Position numbers and translations under genes: made by a program
The notes under the pieces: generated by a model
The model's input: the letters and a program-made list of their open reading frames with translations, nothing else
Told to the model about the DNA's origin: nothing
Databases searched by the model: none
Assembly (NCBI GenBank): GCA_012034595.1
Contig: JAAUPE010000042.1
Span: 1 to 50,128 of the forward strand
Origin: Calothrix sp. CSU_2_0
GTDB taxonomy: Bacteria > Cyanobacteriota > Cyanobacteriia > Cyanobacteriales > Nostocaceae
Length of the DNA stretch: 50,128 bases
Reading direction: 5' to 3'
In this document: piece after piece, positions 16,609 to 25,703 of the stretch
Layout of the letters: each line of letters begins with the position of its first letter
How positions within the stretch are numbered: the stretch's first letter is position 1

Positions 16609-19506
16609 TTAAGCTCTGCTTATCGCACCTGCTGGATACTGCTTTAATACTTGTCGCAAATAATGCCCAGTATAGGATTGTTCATTTTTCGCCACATCTT
16701 CTGGTGTTCCTACTACTATTAATTCACCACCTTTATCCCCACCTTCTGGACCTAAATCGATTACCCAATCGGAACATCTAATTACATCTAAGTTATGCTC
16801 GATTAACAATACAGAATTGCCTTTGTCTACTAATCTCTGCAACACATCTAATAATTTATGTACGTCGTAAAATGACAATCCGGTTGTCGGTTCGTCGATT
16901 AAATATAGAGTCTTTCCCGTTGCTCGTCTCGATAGTTCCGTAGCTAATTTCACCCGTTGCGCTTCACCACCCGATAAGGTTGTCGCTGGCTGTCCAAGTC
17001 GCACATAACCCAGTCCAACATCGAATAATGTTTGTAATTTGTTGACGGCTTTGGGAATGTTTTGGAAGAATTCTAAGCTTTCTTCAACTGTCATGTTCAA
17101 GACATCGGAAATTGATTTGTTTTTATATTTTACTTGTAATGTTTCCCGATTGTATCTTGCTCCTTTACAAACTTCACACTGTACGTAAACATCGGGTAAG
17201 AAATTCATTTCGATGACGTTGACACCCTGACCGCTACAGGCTTCGCAGCGTCCACCTTTAACATTAAAAGAGAATTGTCCGGGTTTGTAACCGCGTGCTT
17301 TTGCTTCAACTGTTTGCGAGAAAACATCACGAATAATGTCAAAAACTCCCGTATATGTAGCCGGATTAGAGCGCGGTGTACGTCCGATTGGTGATTGGTC
17401 TATGACTATGGCTTTATCAATTGCACTTAATCCTTGAATCGCATCTACATCTTTTGGAAATGGGATTTTTTTGGTGATGTGGTTTTGCAATGCGGGGTAA
17501 AGCAGCTCATTAATTAATGTTGATTTACCCGAACCAGAAACCCCGGTGACGGTGACAAGTTTACCAAGGGGAATGTCAACATTGATATTTCTTAAGTTGT
17601 TGCGGTAGGCATTTTTGATGATTAAATTTAATCCACTTCCTTCACGTCTTTGTGTTGGTGTATGAATGACTTTTCGTCCCGATAAATATGCTCCGGTTAA
17701 CGAATCTTCGGCAGTTAATAGTGCTTCTAAATCTCCCTGAGCAACTATATTCCCACCATGCATTCCCGCACCAGGACCAATATCAACTACGTAGTCGGCA
17801 GCACGAATCGTCTCTTCGTCGTGTTCCACCACTATCAATGTGTTGCCTAAGTCGCGGAGTCGGTTGAGGGTACGCAGTAAACGTCCGTTGTCGCGCTGAT
17901 GTAAGCCGATACTAGGCTCGTCGAGGACATATAATACACCTGTTAACCCCGAACCTATTTGCGTGGCTAGACGGATACGTTGCGCTTCCCCACCGGAAAG
18001 GGTCATGGCGGGACGGTCGAGGGTAAGATAGTCTAATCCGACATCGAGGAGAAATTGCAACCTGGCTCGGATTTCCCGGAGAACTAAATCTGCAATTTGC
18101 ACTTGACGGGGGTTTAATTTCAGTTGGTCGATGCGTTCTTGGCAGTCACGAATTGATACGCTGGTGAAATCGAGGATTTTGTATTGTCCCAACCGCACTG
18201 CTAAAGCTTCTGGTTTTAGGCGTTTTCCGTGGCAAACTGGGCAGGGTTGATCGACTAAATACTGTTCGAGCTTCTGTTTGACGAGTTCTGTACCACCTTC
18301 ATATTGACGCTGTAAGATGGGGAGAACACCGCGAAAGTGGTTTTTTTGTCCTTTTTCGGGTTCTTCCCCCTCTAGGATGATTCCCCGTTGCTCGACGGTC
18401 AAATTATTCCACTTGCTTTGTAACTCGAAACCGTGTTCTCTCCCCAAGCTGTAGAGAAGTTCGAGATAATAGGAATTTTCCTTTTCTGACCAAGGCGCGA
18501 TCGCAGCATATACTGGTGCTTCGGGGTCAGGTACTACTAAGTCGGGGGCAAATGTCCTTAAGCTACCGATTCCGTGACAGTTGGGACATGCACCATAGGG
18601 TGAGTTGAAGGAAAATAAACGGGGTGATAGTTCGTCCATCACTGCCCCATGTTCGGGACAGGCAAAGTTTTCGGAAAAAACTATTTCTTCGTCGGTTGCT
18701 TGTTCGTTGCTTTCTGGGGGGGAAGTCGGAGTATAAACAATAACTGCTATGCCTTCGGACAACTTAAGACACGTAGAGAGAGAATCCACCAAACGTTCTT
18801 GTAATTCGTCTTTTTTTACAAGGCGGTCAATGACGACTTCAATAGTGTGTGTAAAATTTTTATCTAGTTCAATCGAGTCGGAGAGTTCCCGAACTTCGCC
18901 ATTAATCCGCACCCGGACAAATCCTTGTGATGCTAAACCCGATAATAACTTTTTATGAGTACCTTTTTTCCCCCGAACCACAGGTGCGAGAATTTGGAAC
19001 TTAGTGCGTTCCGGTAATTCCATAATCCGATCGACCATCTCATCGATAGTTTGCGGGGCAATATTGCGATCGCAGATCGGACAATGGGGTTGTCCGGCTC
19101 TACCATAGAGCAATCGCATATAATCGTAAATTTCGGTGACAGTACCAACTGTGGAGCGGGGGTTATGGGATGTTGACTTTTGATCGATGGAAATAGCTGG
19201 ACTCAAACCTTCAATTGCTTCGACATCAGGTTTGTTTAGTTGTCCTAAAAATTGTCTGGCATAAGCGCTCAGAGACTCGACGTAGCGGCGTTGTCCTTCA
19301 GCGAAAATTGTATCAAACGCCAAGGAAGATTTACCAGAACCGGAAACCCCTGTAAAAACAATTAACTTGTCTCTGGGAATGTCCAAATCAACATTTTTCA
19401 GATTGTGCTGCCTAGCACCTCGAATCCGAATCATATTTTGGCTGTTCAACTGCGAGGGCAGGCTACTTTTTCCGTTCGCGGATGCGGCAATCTGAGTTTC
19501 AGACAT
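16609..19506 (-). CDS. uvrA: Excinuclease ABC subunit A
   Basis: DNA-damage recognition ATPase of nucleotide excision repair; it works with UvrB, whose gene is not in this window. At 965 residues it is full length. It has two ABC ATPase modules: Walker A GVSGSGKS at 53-60 and again near 650, and two signature motifs TLSGGEAQR followed by the Walker B regions VLDEPSIGLHQRD and LIDEPTTGL. Zinc-binding cysteine pairs are present (CPICDRN, CPNCHG, CPVCHGKRL, CEACSGQG with CEVCKGAR). The ATG start at 19506 gives a short, variable N-terminal leader before the conserved IRIRGARQHNLKNVDLDIP. No SOS-type operator could be identified. It is transcribed alone. Confidence 0.98.
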   Translation of the reverse strand: MSETQIAASANGKSSLPSQLNSQNMIRIRGARQHNLKNVDLDIPRDKLIVFTGVSGSGKSSLAFDTIFAEGQRRYVESLSAYARQFLGQLNKPDVEAIEGLSPAISIDQKSTSHNPRSTVGTVTEIYDYMRLLYGRAGQPHCPICDRNIAPQTIDEMVDRIMELPERTKFQILAPVVRGKKGTHKKLLSGLASQGFVRVRINGEVRELSDSIELDKNFTHTIEVVIDRLVKKDELQERLVDSLSTCLKLSEGIAVIVYTPTSPPESNEQATDEEIVFSENFACPEHGAVMDELSPRLFSFNSPYGACPNCHGIGSLRTFAPDLVVPDPEAPVYAAIAPWSEKENSYYLELLYSLGREHGFELQSKWNNLTVEQRGIILEGEEPEKGQKNHFRGVLPILQRQYEGGTELVKQKLEQYLVDQPCPVCHGKRLKPEALAVRLGQYKILDFTSVSIRDCQERIDQLKLNPRQVQIADLVLREIRARLQFLLDVGLDYLTLDRPAMTLSGGEAQRIRLATQIGSGLTGVLYVLDEPSIGLHQRDNGRLLRTLNRLRDLGNTLIVVEHDEETIRAADYVVDIGPGAGMHGGNIVAQGDLEALLTAEDSLTGAYLSGRKVIHTPTQRREGSGLNLIIKNAYRNNLRNINVDIPLGKLVTVTGVSGSGKSTLINELLYPALQNHITKKIPFPKDVDAIQGLSAIDKAIVIDQSPIGRTPRSNPATYTGVFDIIRDVFSQTVEAKARGYKPGQFSFNVKGGRCEACSGQGVNVIEMNFLPDVYVQCEVCKGARYNRETLQVKYKNKSISDVLNMTVEESLEFFQNIPKAVNKLQTLFDVGLGYVRLGQPATTLSGGEAQRVKLATELSRRATGKTLYLIDEPTTGLSFYDVHKLLDVLQRLVDKGNSVLLIEHNLDVIRCSDWVIDLGPEGGDKGGELIVVGTPEDVAKNEQSYTGHYLRQVLKQYPAGAISRA

Positions 19507-20241
19507 ATCGGCAGGCTAAAGTGAGAGCGAAGGAGGGCAAAACAGTTCTTAATAATACCACTGTTATATATCTCATGGTAGAACAATAGTACTGAGATTT
19601 CCGAATTAGGTAATTTTTAATCAGCCAGGGCAATATTTCTTTGTTCCAGTACTTATTTTATGTTTTGGCAGAACGCACGAAGGCAAGGGAACTGGATTTT
19701 TTATTTTTCCCACCTTCAACTAGGGGAATTAAGCAGTTAAGGTGATTTCCATATTAATAAGTCTACCGCAACCAACTAAGGATCGAGAGTTTCGGCTTCG
19801 CTCAACTCGTCAACCTGGGTATATTCTTTGCCAGAAATCACCTAAATTGAGCTTGTGTACCTGTAGGGGCTAAATTTTAAGATTGGCTCCTCCAATATTG
19901 ATATTTTGGAGGTCATACCAAATTTTTGGTAAAGCTACATAATATATTTTGACCCCTCCCCCATAAATCAGGGCAGTGTTGGAGAGAGCTTCTTTATATG
20001 CACCTTTATCTTAAATTGGTATTGCAAGCCAAACTTTATCTTGATTCACCACAATTATCCTTACTCTGGCAATCAAAGCGATTAATACCAAGGGTATCTC
20101 GCAATTAATTCTGACGAAAGTTAATTTGGGAGCCAAGCAATCCACAAACACATGAATGCGGATAAAGCGAATAAACCTAGCTCATATCAGAGTAATTACC
20201 GATTGATGTGTGGTAGTTATATTGATTCATAGTTCACAATG
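19507..20241. other. 735-bp intergenic region, no gene seen
   Basis: No frame with coding character in either direction. The only recognisable items are a palindromic interspersed repeat (19783-19812, GTTTCGGCTTCGCTCAAC core) and AT-rich sequence. This length is unusual for the window and could hide an RNA gene, but I see no tRNA-like or canonical ncRNA signature. Confidence 0.4.
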
Positions 20242-20526
20242 TTATTTGGCAGAAGAAGCTTTTTTCGTTTTTGTATTTGTTTTCGCTGCCGATACCCGTG
20301 GTTGTTTAGCAGGGGGTTTTCTCTTAGTGGTTTTCGCTTTGACAATTGCTTCAGATGAGGGTTTTTCTGCTTTTTGCTTTGGTGGTCGGCATATTTCGCA
20401 ATAGAGTGGTTGTGAGGGGAAACAGATACGTTCGGATACAGAATTGCACTCCTTGCATACAAAGCGATAAAGTTTTTGCCGGATTACACGAACGTGAGCT
20501 TTAACGAAAATTTCCTTACTTTCCAC
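20242..20526 (-). CDS. Small zinc-ribbon protein with Lys-rich tail, function unknown
   Basis: A 94-residue protein. Residues 20-46 form a compact zinc-ribbon candidate: Cys24 and Cys27 (CKEC), Cys43 and Cys46 (CEIC), with an extra Cys35. From about 50 on the protein is Lys/Ala/Pro-rich (KAKTTKRKPPAKQPRVSAAK), a basic, probably disordered tail that would suit nucleic-acid binding. No named family is recognised. It is divergent from the next gene with a gap of only about 30 bp, so their promoters must overlap each other or the coding sequences. Confidence 0.7.
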   Translation of the reverse strand: MESKEIFVKAHVRVIRQKLYRFVCKECNSVSERICFPSQPLYCEICRPPKQKAEKPSSEAIVKAKTTKRKPPAKQPRVSAAKTNTKTKKASSAK

Positions 20527-20558
20527 TTGTTTTTTCCTTTGTTGATTTGGTAACTACT

Positions 20559-21227
20559 ATGAATGTGAACGATTCACCTGAGATTCTCAGAATGTTGTCG
20601 GCAGAACGCGATCGCTATGTTTTAGAAGCACTAGATTTGGAGCGTCGCTTATCTTTTATCCGGCATCAGATTAATTCTATAGAAGGTCTAATATCAGGTT
20701 ACGCCCAAGAAGACCAGATGTATCATCCTTTAGGTCGGTTATCTAGTTTATCCTCTACACAAGCGTTCCTTCAGGAAAGTCCAAGTCTGATTAATCGACA
20801 TATCGAGAACCAACACCTGGAAGTACCTGCCCAACCTATTGTAGAGACAACTCCTGCACCAGCAACAAATAATGTAACAACGAATGCAAAACCGAACCTT
20901 TCTGACATACCTAAACTTAACATTACGAGAAAACCAGGGACTTTACCTCTCCTGCCCCAATATCAAGAATACTCGGTTCAAAACGCAATTTTGATTCTGA
21001 TGCGTTACCATCCCACTACTCATTTTCACGTCGATGCGATCGTTCGCGATTTGTATGGTGATGGATTAGACGAAGAACAATTTAAAATTGCTAAAGCTAC
21101 TGTAAGCAAAATGCTCTCTACAGGTACGCAATCAGGAATGTGGTTCCGAGTTTTACACACTCAAGGGGTCTATACTCTAACTTACGAAAAAGGCAGTACC
21201 AGTAAACCTCCAAAAGGTAGAAAATAG
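20559..21227 (+). CDS. Protein of unknown function with C-terminal winged-helix-like domain
   Basis: From ATG 20559 this is 222 residues (an in-frame TTG at 20547 would add four). Residues 1-50 are a predicted coiled coil (EILRMLSAERDRYVLEALDL, HQINSIEGLI). A Pro/Thr/Asn-rich linker covers about 80-125. The C-terminal 80 residues (EYSVQNAILILMRYHPTTHF, HVDAIVRDLYG, IAKATVSKMLSTGTQSGMWF) look like a winged helix of the HARE-HTH kind. This suggests a DNA-binding or protein-protein adaptor role. The terminal SKPPKGRK is basic. It is divergent from the small zinc-ribbon gene, and the two may be functionally linked. Confidence 0.65.
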   Translation: MNVNDSPEILRMLSAERDRYVLEALDLERRLSFIRHQINSIEGLISGYAQEDQMYHPLGRLSSLSSTQAFLQESPSLINRHIENQHLEVPAQPIVETTPAPATNNVTTNAKPNLSDIPKLNITRKPGTLPLLPQYQEYSVQNAILILMRYHPTTHFHVDAIVRDLYGDGLDEEQFKIAKATVSKMLSTGTQSGMWFRVLHTQGVYTLTYEKGSTSKPPKGRK

Positions 21228-21236
21228 TTAATTTTT

Positions 21237-21276
21237 GGGGATTGGGAATTGGGGATTGGGGATTGGGGATTCCTAA
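21237..21276. repeat. 7-bp repeat (GGGGATT/GGGAATT)
   Basis: About five copies of GGGGATT-type heptamers, the complement of the array at 2144-2212. A shorter run is at 23745-23762. Confidence 0.7.
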
Positions 21277-21326
21277 TTCTTAATTACCCAATCTAAAATC
21301 TAAAATCCAAAATCTCCAGAATACGG

Positions 21327-21350
21327 AGAGACGTGACATGTCTCGTCTCT
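21327..21350 (+). repeat. Interspersed hairpin (AGAGACG...CGTCTCT)
   Basis: Arms 21327-21333 and 21344-21350. The same hairpin family is at 30029-30049 and 41159-41182. Here it lies upstream of a gene start, so it is more likely a mobile palindromic repeat than a terminator for that gene. Confidence 0.55.
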
Positions 21351-21387
21351 ACAATTTTCTAATCCAAAATCTAAAACCTAAAATCGA

Positions 21388-23742
21388 ATGGCTGAACCAA
21401 TCTGGCAATCTCCTCCTGCACCAATAAATGAAATCCTTAATGCATCAGCACCTCCAACGGTGTTGCTTTCTCCTAATCAAAAATATTTAGTCGAATTAGA
21501 ACAGCCTTTAATGTCTGACATCGCAGAAATGGCTGAACCGGAAATTCCTCTAGCTGGATTTTTATTAAATCCCAAGACTAATGCACCTGCTCGTTATAAT
21601 AAATACCATAGTTTAAAAATCCGAGATATTAACTCGAATACTATTGTATCCGTAAACTTACTTAAATCTGGCGAGAACGATTGCAAAATTAGTTATTTAA
21701 AGTGGTCGCCAAATAGCGAGCAATTAGCATTTACATTAACTCAAATTAATGGTTTAGAACTGTGGATTGTAGAATTAGCGACAGGAGTCACCAAGCGTTT
21801 AACCGAACCGATTTTAAACGCTGCTTATGGGATTCCTCACCGTTGGTTAACAAATGAAAGCTTGGTTTGTAAATTTATACCCGAAGAGCGGGGAGAACCA
21901 CCAGTAAAATCTTCAATTCCCACGGGACCAATTGTTGAAGAAAATTTAGGACGAAAAACCCCCAGTCGCACCTATACAAATTTATTAGAAACCACCCATG
22001 ATGAGGCATTATTTGAATATTACTTATCCTCAAGTTTGGAAAAAGTCACCTTAGATGGTCAACGTACACCGTTAATTGCGCCTTGTTTAATCGATGAAGC
22101 TCGACCTTCACCGGATGGTGATTATATTCTGTTGATGACACTGCACCGTCCGTTTTCCTATCAATTACCTGCTTCTTATTTTCCCAAACGCACTCAAGTA
22201 CTTGATGCCAACGGCAAAATCATTCGCGAACTCGAAGATTTACCCCTAGCGGATAATCTTTCAATTAAGTTTGATGCGGTGCGAACTGGTAAACGACGGT
22301 TTTTTTGGAGATGCGATCGCCCCTCGACGGTATACTGGGTTGAGGCACTTGATGAAGGCAACCCCAGTAACCAAGTTGCCAAAAGAGACGCATTATTCGA
22401 GATGAATGCACCTTTTACAGATGAACCACGGTTACTCTGGCAATCCGAATATCGGTTTCAACATGTTGCTTGGGGACGGGAAGATATCGCATTCGTTTGG
22501 GAAAAATGGTTTGATAGTCGCAGACAGCGAATTTGGCTTCTTAACCCCAAAAATCCCGAAATATCACCGAAGTTATTGTGCGATCGCAGTACGGAAGATA
22601 AGTATAATGAGTTTGGAGCGCCAATGACGGTGTTGGGTCAGTACGGCAGAGATGTAATTCGCTTTACTCCCGCAGGTGATGGCATATACTTCAATGGTCG
22701 CGGAGCTTCACCCCAAGGTGTGTATCCATTTGTCGATAAATTCAACCTGGAAACCCAGGAAAAACAGCGTTTGTGGCAATGCCAAGACCCCTATTTTGAG
22801 GGAGTTGTAGACATTCTTGACGACCAAGCAGAGGTATTTATCACCCGTCGTCAGTCCCAAATCGAACCACCAAATTATTACTTGAAAACTGCTAGAGCAT
22901 TAATACCTCAACCATTAACAGATTACCAAGACCCTGCTCCCCAACTAGCCGGAATCCAAAAAGAATTGATTCAGTATCAACGTGCTGACGGTATAGGTCT
23001 ATCTGCCACTTTGTATTTACCTCCTGGCTACGATGTCAAGCGAGATGGGGCTTTACCAATGTTATTTTGGGTATATCCGGAGGAATTCAAAGACCGGGAA
23101 TTTGCTGGACAGGTGACAACGGCAACCAATACTTTTAGTCGTCCTTTGCGTGACTCAGTATTATTTTTGTTGACCCAAGGTTATGCAGTGCTTTCTGGTC
23201 CGAGTATTCCGATTGTCGGGGAAGGTGAGGCAGAACCTAATGATACCTATGTGGAACAGTTGATTGCGGGAACTCAAGCTGCGGTTGATTATGTTGTGGG
23301 TTTAGGAATTGCCGATCGCGATCGCATTGGGATTGGTGGACATTCCTATGGTGCTTTTACAACGGTGAATCTTTTGGCACATACAGATTTGTTCAAGATG
23401 GGGATTGCGCGGAGTGGCGCATACAATAGAACGCTTACACCGTTTGGTTTTCAGGGGGAACAGCGTAATTATTGGGAAGCTATCGACACGTATAATAGTA
23501 TGTCTCCATTTACCCATTTAGCGAAGGTTAAAGCACCCTTATTGTTAATACATGGGGAAAAAGATAGCAATCCCGGTACATATCCACTGCAAACAGAACG
23601 CTTGTATGAAGGATTGAAGGGGTTGGGTGCAACGGTGCGTTGGGTGGTGTTACCCTACGAAGACCATGGATATCGATCGCATCAAGCGGTAGGTCATGTA
23701 CTGTGGGAAATGGTTAATTGGTGCGATCGTTATTTAAAATAG
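21388..23742 (+). CDS. S9-family serine peptidase, chloroplast glutamyl-endopeptidase (CGEP)-like
   Basis: A 784-residue peptidase of the prolyl-oligopeptidase clan. The N-terminal region to about 500 is a beta-propeller (repeated blades such as KWSPNSEQLAFTLTQ), which filters substrates. The C-terminal alpha/beta hydrolase domain has the full catalytic triad: Ser653 in GGHSYGAF, Asp726 in HGEKDSNPG and His760 in YEDHGYRS. Overall order and motifs (WQSPPAPI near the N terminus, PLPDxxxF-like loops) match the S9D glutamyl peptidases of plants and cyanobacteria. No signal peptide, so cytosolic; the likely role is turnover of peptides after proteolysis. Start ATG 21388. No partner gene. Confidence 0.88.
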   Translation: MAEPIWQSPPAPINEILNASAPPTVLLSPNQKYLVELEQPLMSDIAEMAEPEIPLAGFLLNPKTNAPARYNKYHSLKIRDINSNTIVSVNLLKSGENDCKISYLKWSPNSEQLAFTLTQINGLELWIVELATGVTKRLTEPILNAAYGIPHRWLTNESLVCKFIPEERGEPPVKSSIPTGPIVEENLGRKTPSRTYTNLLETTHDEALFEYYLSSSLEKVTLDGQRTPLIAPCLIDEARPSPDGDYILLMTLHRPFSYQLPASYFPKRTQVLDANGKIIRELEDLPLADNLSIKFDAVRTGKRRFFWRCDRPSTVYWVEALDEGNPSNQVAKRDALFEMNAPFTDEPRLLWQSEYRFQHVAWGREDIAFVWEKWFDSRRQRIWLLNPKNPEISPKLLCDRSTEDKYNEFGAPMTVLGQYGRDVIRFTPAGDGIYFNGRGASPQGVYPFVDKFNLETQEKQRLWQCQDPYFEGVVDILDDQAEVFITRRQSQIEPPNYYLKTARALIPQPLTDYQDPAPQLAGIQKELIQYQRADGIGLSATLYLPPGYDVKRDGALPMLFWVYPEEFKDREFAGQVTTATNTFSRPLRDSVLFLLTQGYAVLSGPSIPIVGEGEAEPNDTYVEQLIAGTQAAVDYVVGLGIADRDRIGIGGHSYGAFTTVNLLAHTDLFKMGIARSGAYNRTLTPFGFQGEQRNYWEAIDTYNSMSPFTHLAKVKAPLLLIHGEKDSNPGTYPLQTERLYEGLKGLGATVRWVVLPYEDHGYRSHQAVGHVLWEMVNWCDRYLK

Positions 23743-23804
23743 GGGTTGGGGATTGGGAATGAGGGCATTGGGTATAAATTAATGCGATATCACAAACCCC
23801 GTAG

Positions 23805-23824
23805 GGGCAAACGATTGTTTGCCC
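23805..23824. terminator. Hairpin between convergent genes (GGGCAAAC/GTTTGCCC)
   Basis: An 8-bp perfect stem (arms 23805-23812 and 23817-23824) with a GATT loop, adjacent to the stop of the Rieske pseudogene at 23825 and 60 bp beyond the peptidase stop. The plus strand continues with TCATTTATTTAC. It probably serves both genes, and resembles a dispersed cyanobacterial repeat. Confidence 0.55.
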
Positions 23825-24802
23825 TCATTTATTTACTTTCAAGTTTTTAAAATCGATGTTGTCGTAATATTCACCCCGCAAACCTGTATTAGATAAATTT
23901 GGCTCGACAACTTGAGGATAATTATTAAAGTTGCGTCTTACCCAATCCATCCCAACCTCGTTATTTAACTTTAATTTTTGCGGTGAATTAGGATAAATCT
24001 TACCTAAAATATCAGAATCCTGTTCGACTACCACTTTAGCTAAATCCAAAAACTTAGAGGCAAATGCTCTAAAAAAATAATTTCTGGCTAATCCAAACAT
24101 TAAAACATAAGTTCGAGTATGTGTTGGTGATTCGGGTACAAATATATGAATTTGCTCCACATTTCCAGCACTACTTTCGCCATGAAATATTACTATTGAT
24201 GGGAAATAATTCTCTAAATGTGCTTTGATAACTTCAGGAATAAATAATAAACCGAGATTGCTAATTTTTTCTCCTATACTTGCTGATTTTGTCGGCATAT
24301 TGTAATAAGCATGGGAGTGATGTCCATTGTCTATAAATTTATCAAAGAGAACTTCTTTAATTTGAAATAAGGCTCGATGTGTTCCATTTTGATGGTTATA
24401 ATCGTGCATATTTAATAGCATTGAAAGTAAATCTGTTTCAACACTAGTATCAGCAGTATGTCCAATAAATTCATATTCACTTGCAATTTTATTTAATATA
24501 TTTGGTATTGGTTGTTTGGGTTCTTTTCCACCATAAGACCAAATAAAGTCACCTTGAATAATCAACTCTAATTTTTCTAATTGCGGCAAAGTTTTCTTTT
24601 GCGAACCCGGTAAAATTGTACATCCTGCCGCATCAAATTCAAGTGCATGGAAAGGACATACAACTACGCTAGTTTTATCTTCCTTTTCCTCGCACCAACC
24701 TGCTGATTGTGAGAAATCCGGGATATAAAGAATACTTATTCGATTCCAATACCGAGAATTGGGGTTAATAAAATAATGGTGAATATATAAATAAAATAAG
24801 GG
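23825..24802 (-). pseudogene. Rieske non-heme iron oxygenase, 5'-truncated
   Basis: Remnant of a Rieske-type ring-hydroxylating or pheophorbide-a-oxygenase-like monooxygenase. The catalytic domain is complete: NMHDYNHQNGTH fits the N-x2-D-x2-H-x4-H ligand motif of the mononuclear iron, and DSDILGKIYPN near the C terminus gives the third acidic ligand. The N-terminal Rieske domain is only half present: the second motif CPFH (in VVVCPFHALEFDAAGC, upstream of 24589) is there, but the first C-x-H motif is missing and the frame is closed by a stop at 24803-24805. No ATG exists in the open frame; the TTG at 24589 would exclude CPFH altogether. A functional [2Fe-2S] centre is therefore unlikely. The break coincides with repeats at 24788-24860. 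It is divergent from the TetR gene. Confidence 0.75.
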
Positions 24803-24860
24803 TTAACAGCCGTTAACCCCTACGAATTCAATCATTAAATACATAAAATAAGGGTTAACA
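24788..24860. repeat. Direct repeats and hairpin at the Rieske gene break
   Basis: The sequence ATAAAATAAGGGTTAACA occurs twice, starting at 24791 and near 24843. The first copy continues into a perfect 8-bp hairpin, GGGTTAAC (24800-24807) and GTTAACCC (24812-24819) with an AGCC loop. This is where the N-terminal half of the Rieske domain should be, so it likely marks the rearrangement endpoint. Confidence 0.6.
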
Positions 24861-24874
24861 ACTGGTTTGTTTGC

Positions 24875-25627
24875 ATGAAATCACCTTCCGAATCTTCTAA
24901 AATGCGTCGTCAACCGCAGCAACAGCGCAGTCAAGAGCGTGTCAAACGCATTCTCGACGCAGCAGTAGAGGTATTTGATGAGCTTGGATTTGAAGCTGCG
25001 ACAATGAATGCGATCGCATCTCGTGCGGATACTGCGATTGGTTCGCTATATCAGTTTTTTCCTGATAAAATGGCGATTTTTCAAGCTTTGGAAGTAGTTC
25101 ATCTGGAACGAGTGAGTGCAGCTTGGGGAAAAATTAGTAATCTGAATATTACCGAACTGCCGTTTGCAGAGTTTATCAAAACGATGGTGGGAATTTATAA
25201 AGAAGTTTTTGAGGAACCGATATCGAGGTTGGTGTTTATTCAATATTTCACTTCTAAGACGATGTTTCAACGCATCGACGACAGTTTGACGCAGCAAGGA
25301 ATTGATTTTCAGGCAAATTTACTTAAAGCACGTAATCCAAATCTCTGTCAGGCAAAATGTAATTTGCTTGCTGAGGTTTGTGTGCAAGCTGCAAATGCTC
25401 TGATTGTGGTTGCTTTACGTGGTTCGGAAGTACATAAAGAAGAGATTTTTCAGCAAATTGAGGAATTGTTGCTTGCTTATCTGCTTCCTTATGATGGGGA
25501 TAAAAGTAATGATAAAGTAATGATATGTCCTCAGTGTGATTCTCGCAATCTGTCTAAAAATGGATTTAGGCACGGGAAACAGCGATATCTCTGCAAGGAT
25601 TGTGGGAGGCAGTTTTTGGCTCGGTAG
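24875..25627 (+). CDS. TetR/AcrR-family regulator with C-terminal InsA-type zinc ribbon
   Basis: A 250-residue regulator. The N-terminal TetR DNA-binding domain is clear: RVKRILDAAVEVFDELGFEA, then ATMNAIASRADTAIGSLYQF, with the helix-turn-helix at about 50-72. Residues 80-205 are the helical ligand-binding/dimerisation domain. Residues 216-250 form an appended zinc ribbon with Cys218, Cys221, Cys240 and Cys243 (ICPQCDSRNL ... KNGFRHGKQRYLCKDCGRQF), the pattern of IS1/InsA-type transposase N-terminal ribbons. The fusion is in one open frame with a normal stop. It is divergent from the decayed Rieske oxygenase, so that gene is its most likely original target. Start ATG 24875. Confidence 0.82.
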   Translation: MKSPSESSKMRRQPQQQRSQERVKRILDAAVEVFDELGFEAATMNAIASRADTAIGSLYQFFPDKMAIFQALEVVHLERVSAAWGKISNLNITELPFAEFIKTMVGIYKEVFEEPISRLVFIQYFTSKTMFQRIDDSLTQQGIDFQANLLKARNPNLCQAKCNLLAEVCVQAANALIVVALRGSEVHKEEIFQQIEELLLAYLLPYDGDKSNDKVMICPQCDSRNLSKNGFRHGKQRYLCKDCGRQFLAR

Positions 25628-25661
25628 ATATCTAAGAATTATTTCACAAATTTATTAATTT

Positions 25662-25695
25662 CTCTTCTTGGCGACCTTGGCGACTTGGCGGTTAT
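25662..25695. repeat. Dispersed GGCGACCTTGGCGACTTGGCGG motif
   Basis: Short sequence in the spacer between the TetR and DUF3445 genes, related on the opposite strand to the CCGCCAAGACGC motifs at 10007 and 14729. Confidence 0.4.
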
Positions 25696-25703
25696 ATAAT
25701 ATT

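Noticed and set aside
16609-19506. uvrA as part of a repair operon
   Set aside because: No uvrB, recA or lexA gene adjoins it; neighbours are unrelated.
19507-20241. Hidden tRNA or ncRNA in the long spacer after uvrA
   Set aside because: No T-loop, anticodon arm or known ncRNA signature could be found by eye.
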